Positions 1 through 9,157 of a stretch of DNA of 64,000 nucleotides are shown in pieces. Within the stretch, counting starts at the first letter, position 1. Each line of letters opens with the position of its first letter. The translations under genes and the position numbers were made by a program. Source of the DNA: Sweltsa coloradensis (Eukaryota; Arthropoda; Insecta; Plecoptera; Chloroperlidae). The stretch spans positions 98,323 through 162,322 of the forward strand of contig JAMZAV010004488.1 in NCBI GenBank assembly GCA_024449915.1. Reading direction: 5' to 3'. Under the pieces are notes generated by a model. That model was given only the letters and a program-made list of their open reading frames with translations, did no database searches and had not been told where the DNA came from.

Positions 1-696
1 AGGCCACTGATAATCTCACTCCTCGAAGAAGTCGACGAACTTCCAGCCAGATTCTCTTTCATATTCACTGCACTGGTGGAACAAGTGCACAACTGCTTCG
101 ACGACTCCCCCATATCATCCTATGCCTCAGACTCTACAACCGAAATTCCACACACTCCTTCTCCCCACAACTCCCTCCAAAATTCCCCACCCCCACCACC
201 CACGCTGAACACCTCATCCACCTCTGACAGTCTTCCAAACTCGCCTGCGTGCAAAACACTTGTCAAAAACGCCCAGACTGACGATGGTGAGGGAATAACG
301 GCTGCTCGCTGGCAGCAGCATAATCTCAGGGCACAACCCAACGCAAAATGGCAATAAATGAACTATCTTGAAACCGAAAGTAGGTCTATCCAGTCTCATC
401 CGCCGGGCTACCAGCCATCAAACTCGATTCCTCCCGTGCCGTTGTTTTTAAATGGCACACCTTCCACTCCTACACCTGAAATATCCAGCCACTCTCCTAA
501 ATCCTATCATGATTTGACCCCTTCCTCATAACTGCATCATACATCAACCCCGCAATACCCCCAAATCAGTCAAAACCAATGAAACCTCTTCGTTCGACAA
601 TCCCTACAGCATCAACGATCTACATCTGGTAGTGCTGCCTATCAGTCAGTGCCAACCCAATTTCAGATGGGTGAGAAATCAGTAGCTATGGTGTAA
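1..696 (+). pseudogene. Decayed Pro/Ser-rich coding exon, unrecognised
   Basis: One reading frame can be followed from the window edge to 696 with a consistent protein-like composition (rich in Pro, Ser, Thr, Gln), but it is broken by in-frame TAA (355-357), TAA (529-531) and TGA (580-582) and closes with TAA at 694-696. The strand is C-rich and G-poor throughout, unlike the AT-rich flanks. A possible splice donor, GTGAG, lies at 671. The frame is open at position 1, so the ORF start lies outside the window. No known domain is visible; the low-complexity Pro/Ser runs suggest a disordered segment of a regulatory protein or a transposon gag-like protein. It could also be a chance C-rich frame. 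Decay is inferred from three stops in an otherwise coherent frame. Confidence 0.3.
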
Positions 697-728
697 TTTG
701 TGTTTTTTCTTGTTTTTTTGTTCTTTTC

Positions 729-1300
729 AGTGGCATAGGAACTGGGGGGGGGCAGGAGAGGCAATGCCCCCCCCTCCAACTTTGGTCCAGAGGGGGGAAA
801 GGGAGGGCAACTTTATGCAACTATTTATATCTAGTGTCAAGCGATTTTCGGATGCAAAATGAAACGTTCGAAATTTCCTAGCTAAGAGTAAGACCCCTCT
901 GTTCGTTAACGAAGTAATAATTCTTATGAAAATCTCCAAATAAGTGTTTTTTCTCTAGCAATATGTTTCATGAAAATCGCACTTGATACGCATACTTTTC
1001 AATTTTAAGGCCCAAATTATTACCAACCAGCCTGGAATATTCTTTTAAAATTAAATATTTGATATAACCTATTTTATTTTATTTCATTGTGCAAACAGCA
1101 TAGTGAACGACAGTTTTAAAAAGCTAAGTGGCATTAGTATTTTAATCATGCAGGGCACACAAAAACTAGAAATCTTTGGTAGTATTTCATTCATCCATCA
1201 ACTTTTTTCAAAAATGCTAAAAATGCACTCTTAACCCCTAATATTCCAAAATTGTATCTGCAGCGCCGTTAATTGGGTGCTCTGCCCCCCCCCCCCAAAC
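729..1300. repeat. Dispersed repeat bounded by G and C runs
   Basis: The segment opens with AGTGGCATAGGAACT followed by a run of G, has a C run and a second G-rich stretch within 80 bases, and closes with a 14-base C run at about 1283-1296. A similar opening (CCAGTGGTGGACGTAGAGGG) occurs near 46111-46130. The borders are guesses because there is only one good copy in the window. No coding frame is apparent inside. Confidence 0.35.
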
Positions 1301-1309
1301 CACCATGCT

Positions 1310-1700
1310 TAGTAGGGGAACCGGGGTTAGTTGTTACACGGGGCTGGTTGTTACATTGCTGTTACAAGTTCGCGGGTTTAAAATAAAATTTTCAAACTTA
1401 GTTCCAAATGTTGGTAACAGAGTGCGCCACCTACCTGAAACGCTTCTAGACGATCGCGCGACGCGCGGCGAAGTAAACAGAGAAATCTTCATTATCTGCT
1501 CTTGACGTAAGTATAATAATTTGACGCATTTTCTGTTTAATTATGGTTTATGCATTGTAGATATATATTTTAATAGTTTAGTAAGCATCTATAATGATAA
1601 ATAAACAATATTAGATAGTTTGAAAGATGTGGTATTGCTTAATTGTGTGGGGCTAATTAAAATTTAAATCGGCGTGATCTGGGGTTGGTTGTTACAGTCC
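1310..1700. repeat. Repeat with GGGGTTAGTTGTTACA-type ends
   Basis: The word GGGGTTAGTTGTTAC at about 1324 recurs as GGGGTTGGTTGTTACAG at about 1681, in direct orientation, with extra GGTTGTTACA and GCTGTTACA copies at about 1346-1368. The spacer holds a CG-rich stretch (GACGATCGCGCGACGCGCGG, around 1451) in otherwise AT-rich DNA. This looks like a small mobile element or a pair of terminal words, but no target duplication could be assigned. Confidence 0.3.
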
Positions 1701-1960
1701 TTGTATGTCCTTGTATGTGCCTACTTATCGCTACTAATGTTGCTTATTCCTACTAAGATATATGTATTAATTTGATATATTATACAATCACATTAAACAA
1801 ATAATAAATAAAATACATTCACTGTGTTGCCTCTGATAAGAATCTTAAATATGTTTGTAAACTTAAAGTAGGCTACTTTTCCCTACTGTTTATGATTAAA
1901 ATGCTCTCTCATGTTCTCATATACTTAAATACTTATTACAAATATTAAAATTGGATAGCA
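1701..1960. other. AT-rich spacer
   Basis: AT-rich sequence with no open frame, repeat or RNA-like fold that I can support. Confidence 0.5.
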
Positions 1961-1981
1961 AACATAAAAACAGGTCTTTAT

Positions 1982-2362
1982 TTGTTGAACAGAAACGCTA
2001 CAGAAAGACACTTGCAACCGGGGGACACCGTAATTATCACACAGCACAAAGCAAACAAACTTGCCACAAAATTCGCAAAAGACATATACAAAATACAGGA
2101 AGTGAAAGGAAATCAAGTCATCATCAAAGATCAAAGTGGAAAAACAATCTGCAGAAACGTTTCTCAAGTAAAATCATTCAAGCAAAGACCAACACAGAAC
2201 CAGTCTGTCACGGTTCAGAACCAGCCTGTCACGGCACCTACAACGAGAAATACCCGTATCAATATCGAGATGGAACAAGAAGCGCCAACACCAGGACCTA
2301 CACCTGATGAAAACATCAATGAAGGCCTACACCATCACAGACCGGAAGAAATTCCCATACTC
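1982..2362 (+). pseudogene. Integrase C-terminal fragment of a Ty3/gypsy pol
   Basis: The frame encodes about 125 residues before the MITE. It carries the barrel-like C-terminal module typical of Ty3/gypsy integrases: a GDTV stretch, then NKLATKF, then a hydrophobic strand pair ending in GKTICRNVSQVKSF (the 'G-x-RN-x-S-x-x-K' signature), followed by a Gln/Pro/Thr-rich linker. The catalytic core with its D,D-35-E residues is not present upstream, where the sequence becomes AT-rich spacer. The apparent continuation past 2363 belongs to the inserted MITE. The pol tail resumes at about 2892 in a different frame with Arg-rich sequence ending at TAA 2956-2958. It is non-functional, and the C-terminal module would normally help bind DNA or chromatin during insertion. 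Confidence 0.75.
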
Positions 2363-2891
2363 AGGCTGCGTTCCAATGCTTCTTTGCCCTGCTAGCCACT
2401 ACCGTCTAGCCACTAACCTGCTAACTGCTACCTACTTACACCTTTGGGCACACACTTTTGAAGTCTACCTACTGTGGCTACTCACAGCTTCCTAAACAGA
2501 TAGAAAAGTCATCAACAACCCTAACAATAAACATAAACAAAAAACAAACCCTAACCTCACTTTTCACATGAAACCATTGAAAAGAATGCTTGACTGGATG
2601 TAAGTATTTGTATTTGCTGTTATAATCAATTTTACTATCGTAATATCATCAATTCATAATACTTTAACTCCATAAGTAGCTTCTAGTTGTAGGTTTGTGG
2701 CTGCGAAATTACTGGCCGCCATTTTGCTAGCAGGCTAGTGGGCTTCGTAGTGTACACTTTCGCCTGCTCTCTGCTGTCCACTAGCCTGCTAGCCAAATCG
2801 GAGCTTTGGTCGCCTGCTAGTCACTTCACTTCCGGTAAATGAGTCACTACGCAGTAGACTAGCGTAAAAATGAAGCATTGGAACGCAGCCT
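2363..2891. mobile_element. 529-bp MITE with 20-bp perfect terminal inverted repeats
   Basis: AGGCTGCGTTCCAATGCTTC at 2363-2382 is the exact reverse complement of 2872-2891. The ends contain many subterminal CTAGCC/GGCTAG words in both orientations. The insert sits inside the gypsy pol tail, so it is younger than that element. No transposase is encoded. Flanks are TCA on the left and TAA on the right if the inverted repeats start at GGCTGCG, which could be an imperfect 3-bp TWA-type duplication as used by PIF/Harbinger; this family call is tentative. Confidence 0.75.
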
Positions 2892-2958
2892 AACAAGAAG
2901 ACCCTCCGCAAGAGTGAGACTGCTACCAAGAAGACTACACAACTACCAGCTACACTAA
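2892..2958 (+). pseudogene. Pol C-terminal tail of the gypsy element
   Basis: Immediately right of the MITE, a frame reads as an Arg-rich tail (TRRPSARVRLLPRRLHNY) and stops at TAA 2956-2958. Ty3/gypsy polyproteins commonly end in such an 'RRS..R..P.R..DY' tail, so this is the natural end of the ORF interrupted by the MITE. Confidence 0.55.
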
Positions 2959-3224
2959 GAGACATGACAACAACCCAGGAACAATTTACAAATTCATTTA
3001 AAGCAGACCAAATTAAAATCGGTGAAATGTGAAAGTGAGTAATTCATTAAAGCAGAGTATATAAAATCAGTAAAGTGAAACAAAGTGAAAATAAATCAGA
3101 AAAAGGTAATGTTAGATACAAATCAGTAAAGATAATGTTAGATTAATCATTAAGATATAAAGAATGTGAACATTTAAAAATTTCTAAATAAGAAGAACAA
3201 TTATCTAATAAAGAAAAAGAGAGA

Positions 3225-3466
3225 TGTAGTGTTTGAAACGACCGCCAGTGTCTCAGCTGCTGAGCCACCGCCAGCTATGTTACATGGCCACTGTTAGGCC
3301 TGACAAGCGGATGCTAGGGCTAGGGAGGCGGTGAGTAGAAGAAGACGGAAGTCAGTTTTGATAGGTTATGGCGACTGAGAGCATGGAATAAAATACAGGT
3401 TTAAATACGAGCATACGAGTTTAAATACAGCACACCCTTCATAGTACCTTTTCATAGTACAATACA
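3225..3466 (+). repeat. 3' LTR of the gypsy relic
   Basis: It starts TGTAGTG directly after the polypurine tract and ends ATACA, giving the TGTA...TACA ends expected of an LTR (242 bp). It contains AATAAA near 3388 as a likely polyadenylation signal. The 5' partner LTR is missing, so identity between LTRs cannot be tested. Confidence 0.5.
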
Positions 3467-3469
3467 GTA

Positions 3470-3900
3470 AGTCTGAGATTGAATAATCTAAGGCCCAGTG
3501 CTTGGCCCTAGTCCGTATAGCCCCTACGATCTGATCAAATTAGGTAGTCCTAACTAGCCTAGAACCTAGGCTAGGCCCTAGGCTATCCTAGGGTCTGTGG
3601 TAGGCCTAGGCCCTAAGGCCGTGGGATAGGACTAAACGAAGTTTTCAAACGCTTTGCTAGGCCTGAGCCTAAGCAACATACTCTTGGGTCTAGGCTTAGC
3701 CTAGCCAAGCCTTTTGTTAGGTCTACCAGACTCCAGGCCACGCTTGGCCTTGTGTCGGGCTAGGGCCAAGGTCCTAGGCCTACAGGTTTAACCTCAAAAT
3801 GTGAAGGCAGGTCTTGTAGGGTCTAGTGGCTAGGCTTACTTACCCTAGACCTAAGCCTACATAAGTCTTCTACAGCAGTAGGCTTTTTAAAATTATTATG
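3470..3900. repeat. AGGCCT/CTAGGC-rich low-complexity tract
   Basis: The words TAGGCCTA, CTAGGC and GCCTAGG recur every few bases, many of them self-complementary. The same composition returns at 13540-14110 and 33100-33420. No coding frame fits. Confidence 0.7.
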
Positions 3901-3995
3901 ATCATTAATTTTGGTTCATTTTTTGTAGGCCTAATTGGAAACGGACGGATCATTGCCCACGATTGTCAGCAGACGGTGCGTTGCTTGTCGCCCCA

Positions 3996-4942
3996 ATGGA
4001 CATTTTGCAGTTCGCTGCCCGTGGTCATAAACGGGTTCCTTGTCTGATTCAGTGCCTAAGTAAGTAGGTATAGAAGTAGGCCAACTAAGATAGCATCGGT
4101 TATATTAGTAGGCTAGGCCTAAGGCTCGAGTGGCACATTTGTTGAATCTATAGGTCTATTTGTTTTAGGCCTATAAGGTAGGTCTACAGAAAAATTGTAG
4201 AGTGTCAGTGCAAACAAAGATTCATCTATCAATGAGGGTTTGTGTTACTCTATGATGATATAGTACCGGTCCGTACTAGTTAAATCTTTCAATAAATAAA
4301 ATAATATCAAGTACAAGTAGCTCTTCAATAATGTCCCTTGCTGAAATTCTCAGTGGCCTCTCGGCCTGAAAATATGTTCTTGGAACCGAGTACCGTAGGT
4401 AGAATATGAACGGCATAGGCTAGGTCTTACATGCTTCAGTCAAACTGCGATATTGCATGAATTGTTATGTTTTTACTTCCATGAACTTTGTGCAAATGAG
4501 AACTTGGAAAAATGTCATAAATTGCTCTTGCCCTACCTACCTGCTTTGCTTAAGTTTGACATAGATAGACCTACTTTAATTGAGCATAGTAGGCTCTATA
4601 AGCCAAAAATTTAAAATATTGACCCATTAAAAATTAAGTAGCTATTAAAGTAGGCCTATAGCTGTTCTTAAAAAAATATGAGATAATATTCATTTAAACA
4701 TAGGTTGAGAACCATATGCCTAGAGAAAGCCACATGTAGCCCACACAGTAAGCCTACCTACACCTACAAGATATTTATGTTTTAATAACTGAAATGAAGA
4801 AATGAAGTGCATTTCTTTAACTTAAAGTTTTACTTTGCATTAAGTGCATTTTCTATTCTAGGCTAGTCGTAGTCTTGCAGGTATGCAGGAGGTTGACGAT
4901 TTCGTTGTGGACGCTGGGATGCTGGATGGAGATCTCTAGCTG
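3996..4942 (+). other. Possible two-exon short ORF (about 40 codons)
   Basis: An ATG at 3996 opens a 21-codon frame that runs into a consensus donor GTAAGT at 4060. A pyrimidine-rich acceptor ending TCTTGCAG at 4880 would restore the frame and give 18 more codons to a TAG near 4939. The peptide has an acidic C-terminal half and no known domain. It may be real, may be the remnant of a transposon ORF, or may be chance; the fit of both splice signals and phase is the only evidence. Confidence 0.18.
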
Positions 4943-6250
4943 GAGAGTCTACTAATTGAAACAAAATTTTGGTTTGGTTTGTATATTTGAGAGAAATTGA
5001 TATAATTTGTATGCTTTTTCAGATGTGTTGAAATGAACATCCTACTACTTGTTCCTCTCCCCGTACCAGCACCTGATTACCCGGACTGGACGCCGTCGTC
5101 AGTGATCTGCGTCTAGCTACTCGAGGGATTAAAGTGTGAAGTCAATTGATTGCTCTTCTGATTCTATTGAACCTGAGTCAATTCTTAAATCAGTTTTGTG
5201 GTTGTAGGTAACTAATGCTACATATTGGTAACATCATGCAGAATCATGGGATTAATAATTTCTAAATAAATTATTATTATTTATAGAAATTTATAGAAAT
5301 TTATTTGCAATTTGTTCAAAATCAAATTCAAATTCAAATTGTTCAAGGACAAGTCCCTGGACAAGACCCCATGTGCCATCGTGGCCAATTAATCGTGACG
5401 CTATGGAGAAAAATATTTCTCTTATTTGACCATTCTCTGAAAGGCTAATTTACAGGCTACAAAAAAAATATTTTATGTCTGGAAAACCTGAAAAAGATAG
5501 GGAATTTTATATTGCAAATTTATTTCCCAATGTTATTTATTCAAGGTTTATAGGCTAGGAAATATTCAAAAATAAAAACCACTAGCTGGGCAAGTCAGTA
5601 AAATTTGTACAAGTTGCCCAGAGATAATTCGAAGTTGGCACAATATATGCTACACCCCTATTGCAATATTATTGGTAGATACTTTAATAATTTTAAGGTG
5701 ATACAGTAACATATTAAATTTTCCTTGTGATAGAAACGTCTTCCTTCTTCTATGCAGATTTAAATAATATGTATAAAATAAATAAATAATTTTAACATTT
5801 AAATTGTGTTTTTACTTAATTTTAATCTTGTAATTTTTCTATCTAGGCCTACCAATTTCCCCACCAATTTTAATCCCCCCAGGTATACCAGTTGACAACC
5901 ATTACCAATGACAGCAGCGGTTGGCTCCACATAGTTCATCAAGTTTGAAGGAGGGTTCCCTTGACAAGTGTTGCTTTCACTCTACAATCATTAACAACTG
6001 GATCTATTATAAAGAAAATACAAAATTATGAATTTATTTTTAGCTATATTACCATTGAGTAAACCATCTTTTTCTATACTCAAAGATATGACCTAGCTTT
6101 GTTATAATAGTGATGTGTGTGTGTGTGATGTGTGCAATAGAATGGTACAATGAATAATTGAATTATTTTGTTTATGTGAAATATAAAAAAAATGCAGGAA
6201 GAAACTTCAGGGATTGAGACGTCTCATCAATAACAAAAAGTGGTTGTCAA
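4943..6250. other. AT-rich non-coding stretch
   Basis: No supported gene. It contains repeated TTATAGAAATT words (5280-5310), repeated CAAATTCAAATTC words near 5325 and a short GT repeat at 6115-6130. Nothing else is recognisable. Confidence 0.5.
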
Positions 6251-6254
6251 TATT

Positions 6255-7120
6255 AGTAAAACTATTAGGGGTGGGGTTGTGGGAATGGATATTTGGTTAG
6301 TTAAATCCACATAACACGTAGACACATAATTTTTATTGGCAATAAAAATATTCAAATAACATAAAATGTGACTAAACGCTCATTCCAATATTAAGGGAGG
6401 TAGAGAGCAGTACTGGTGAAAAATCGCTTGGCCCCGCATATTATTTATTGTCATGTTATTATGTACCAGTACTTCCATGCCAAATTTCATGCTGGCAGCT
6501 TACTATACTGGTACAGTGCTTGTCACTAATAGTAAAATTATTATAGGGGTGGGGATGAAAAAATCGGGGTTGTGAAATGAATATTAAGTTGAGATGATCA
6601 AAGCACGTAAACACATAATTTTGATTAGCAAATGAAATATTCAAATTTTGTTAAAAACGACCCAACGCTCATCCCAATGTTAAGGGTTGTAGGGAATACA
6701 AGGGGTGTTATATTGCTTTCCTTCCCGCGGGTTATTTATTTTCATATTATAATGTACCTCCATGACAAATTTCATGCAGGTAACTTACTATAGGCACCTC
6801 ACTAGTTAGTACTGGAATTACTGGTATCCAGAAAATAATAACATTCACTATTAGGGGTTGGGGTGGAGAAAAACGTGGTCGAGGAAAGATAAGTAGTTAA
6901 ATGTGATTAAAATAAACTGACACTATAATTCATACAAATAACTAAATAATTTGAAATGTCATAATGTATTTGATACTAGCTAAAACCATTCCAATTTTAA
7001 TGGATGGTTTAGGGGATGAAAAGGGAAACTTATAGCTTAGATTCCTCCCCTTGGATTATAATGATCATATTATTTTGTATTTTCTAGCACCATTTCAAAT
7101 TAATTTCCATGGTGGTAGCC
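6255..7120. repeat. Three diverged tandem units of about 275-305 bp
   Basis: Units begin at about 6261 (CTATTAGGGGTGGGG), 6540 (ATTATAGGGGTGGGG) and 6847 (CTATTAGGGGTTGGGG). Within each unit the same landmarks follow in order: ACGTAGACACATAATTTT-like, ACGCTCATTCCAAT-like, a TTATTTATT..TCATATTAT stretch and CATGACAAATTTCATGC-like. The third unit is the most diverged. No ORF spans a unit. Confidence 0.65.
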
Positions 7121-7150
7121 GGAAATGCAATATTCGGGTGCTATAACATA

Positions 7151-7230
7151 ACATTTATTAATTAATTAATTAATTAATAATAATATCAATGAATAATGTT
7201 AATAAATAAATAAATAATAAATAATAATAA
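7151..7230. repeat. (ATTA)n and (AAAT)n microsatellite
   Basis: ATTAATTAATTAATTAATTA-like run followed by AATAAATAAATAA repeats. Confidence 0.8.
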
Positions 7231-7309
7231 AATTATCAATTTTACTGAGTATTTAAATATCATATTATATTATGATAATTTGAAATTCGTTCCAAAACAA
7301 GTTTTTAAT

Positions 7310-7559
7310 AAAACTCTTTTCTATTGGTTTCAATATGAAAGCTGTGTTCTCATTGGCTCAATTCCATGACGTCATCCATGACGTCATCACTAGTGGGAGC
7401 TATTTTACTTCCGTCTTACTCCAAACTTAACTCCGCTTTGTGGATTTGGAAATCGGAGTTAAAAGTCGAACTAAATTTTAGGAGTTAGACAGGAGTAAAA
7501 AATGGGAGTTAAATGGATTTAACTCCGAAAATTAACTCCTCTTTGTGGATCCGGGCCCT
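7310..7559. promoter_or_regulatory. MITE-like end with paired CREs and inverted CCAAT boxes
   Basis: Two perfect TGACGTCA cyclic-AMP response elements lie at 7367-7374 and 7379-7386, preceded by ATTGG at 7323-7327 and 7352-7356. The right end reads GGATCCGGGCCCTA (to 7559) next to repeated TTAACTCC..TTTGTGGAT blocks, a style of end seen in Harbinger-like MITEs. No gene is seen starting nearby, so these sites may have no host function. The left border of the element is not identified. Confidence 0.45.
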
Positions 7560-7895
7560 AAAGTGCAATAAGCACTAATCGTTTTTCGTGAGTGACATTC
7601 TGACAAAAACAAAAACAATATTATTAGAGATCGCGAAGACCAAAGAGCAAAAACATTGTTAGAAGCCTAGGCACTATATTTCAGGTTAAAGGTAGGCATG
7701 GCGTCATTCTGGCATTCTTGCGCTAAATCGTCGATAATCGAACTTACTTACTTACTACCACTGCCACCTTGACTTGTGTGAAGTAGCGCCATCGCGTGAA
7801 CTATATTGAAAGTAGGCTGTGGAATGTAATAACATCGAACTGATACCTGACCACTGACACCACCACCAATAATTTGCATTAACTTATTTTATAGT
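7560..7895. other. Unassigned spacer
   Basis: No supported feature between the MITE-like end and the LINE. Confidence 0.4.
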
Positions 7896-7899
7896 TTAA

Positions 7900-9014
7900 A
7901 CGCAAGGCTGAAGCATTAAATGATTTCTACGTAGGAGTATTCAATAAAAAAAGGGGGAACTTAAGGAAGGTAAATGACAACTTAAATGAGAGAGGTGAAT
8001 GTCCTCTTTTAATCACAAGAGGCAAGAAAGCTTAAGTACTGGCAGGGTTAAAAAAAAAAAGGAAGGCGCACGGTGAGGATGGTATGGTAGGGGACTTCTT
8101 CCAACTCGCAATATGGGAAGTTGCCTCATATCTGGAGGTCATCTTAGGAAGCTCTCTTGAACAAGGGTCAATTCCAGAAGACTGGAGGAAAGCCGTAATC
8201 AGTCTGGTGCACAAGGGAGTAAATAAGGGGGAAAATGGTAATAACCGCCCAATATCGCTGACGTCTGTTGGGTCCAAAATTATGAAGAGATTAGTGGTGG
8301 ACTACTTAAAAGAAGTGATGACAGATATGAACTGGTTAGAACCTAGCCAGCCAGCATGGATTTAGAAGAGGCTACTCGTGCAAAACCCAGTTACTAGGAT
8401 TAGTAAGTGAACTAACTGAGATTCTTGATAGGGGGGGGGGAGAGATAGACGCTGTATTCATAGATTTTGAGAAAGCTTTTGATAAAGTCCCCCACTCAAA
8501 ACTAATGGAAAAAATTAATGATCTAGTTGATGACGGAAAGGTGGTAAATTGGATAAGCGACTTTCTATCAAACAGAACATAGAAAGTGTGGGTGGGTGAT
8601 GCCATGTCTGGTAATGTTTATGTTACCTCTGGGGTCCCCCAGGGGAGCGTCCTAGGACCAGTATTGTTTACATTACAATATATATAAATGATCTAGCCAA
8701 GAACATGAAGGCGAAAGTTAGGTTATTTGCAAACGACTGCGTTATATACAGGGAAATAAAGGGAAACTTAGGGGTTGGCCTACTACAAGAGGATTTTATT
8801 AGACTCGAGTCTTGGGTAACCATTAATGAGATGAGCCTAAAAAATAGTAAAAGCAAATGGGTGAGATTCACAAGAAAATCAAAAATCATAGGAGGGAACA
8901 TTCAGTACTGTCTAATGGGGAAGAAACTGGATTTGATTGGATATTGCTTTACGTCTCATATTTATGCAACTTAAAGAGTTAATTAATCAAATATCTTGGC
9001 CAATGGTTCCACAG
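7900..9014 (+). pseudogene. Non-LTR retrotransposon reverse transcriptase, 5' part
   Basis: Readable in three frames from about 7900. Motifs appear in the order expected of a non-LTR RT: an 'ALNDFY..VF' linker, RPISLTSV (RT block 1/2 region, about 8249), QHGFRRGYSC, then AFDKVPH (about 8475), GVPQGSVLGPVLF (about 8629-8670), YINDLAKN, and the catalytic block, which reads FANDC (about 8724-8738) where FADDC is expected, a single G-to-A change that removes a metal-binding aspartate. Further lesions are a shift near 8350, a TAG at 8580-8582 and a shift near 8675. The style (GFR.G.SC..QL) is closest to CR1/Jockey-like clades; the clade is not certain. It resumes after the DNA transposon at 12386. 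Not functional. Confidence 0.85.
8936..8972 (+). mobile_element. Short 5' fragment of element B inside the RT
   Basis: ATTGGATATTGCTTTACGTC and the following 17 bases match the start of element B at 43935-43971 exactly. It interrupts the RT frame between a GKKLD stretch and IKYLGQWF. Only about 37 bases are present, so it is either a 3'-truncated insertion or a remnant left after loss of the rest. Confidence 0.6.
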
Positions 9015-9157
9015 TAGGGTGGAGTGAAAAAGTCAATTTTTCGAGTATCGAATTCTAATAGTGCGCAAAACTTGTGTATTTGTATGCTTATTAACGGAAA
9101 AATATTTAAAAAAATATTTTGTTCGATCTTCAGTTCGCGCAAAGGGCCTAAGTTTTT
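9015..9157 (+). repeat. Left terminal inverted repeat
   Basis: Pairs with 12243-12385 in inverse orientation. It includes TAGGGTGGAGTG at the tip and AGTTCGCGCAAAGGGCCTAA at the inner end, both conserved on the other side. One internal block (around 9061-9095) is more diverged than the ends. Confidence 0.88.

Larger units (their letters stand above)
1975..3466 (+). mobile_element. Ty3/gypsy LTR retrotransposon, 3' end only
   Basis: In order: the C-terminal part of an integrase, a MITE inserted in the coding region, the basic C-terminal tail of pol with its stop, a short spacer, a purine-rich tract (AAGAAAAAGAGAGA, 3211-3224) immediately followed by TGTAGTG, and an LTR-like unit ending in TACA. 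This is the expected order for a Ty3/gypsy element. Protease, RT, RNase H, the integrase core and the 5' LTR are absent, so this is a truncated, immobile relic. The left border near 1975 is where recognisable integrase sequence begins. Confidence 0.7.

Noticed and set aside
729..1300. TIR transposon with G/C-run ends
   Set aside because: The ends share only homopolymers and a weak CACTG-like word; no target duplication could be found, so it is kept as a generic repeat.
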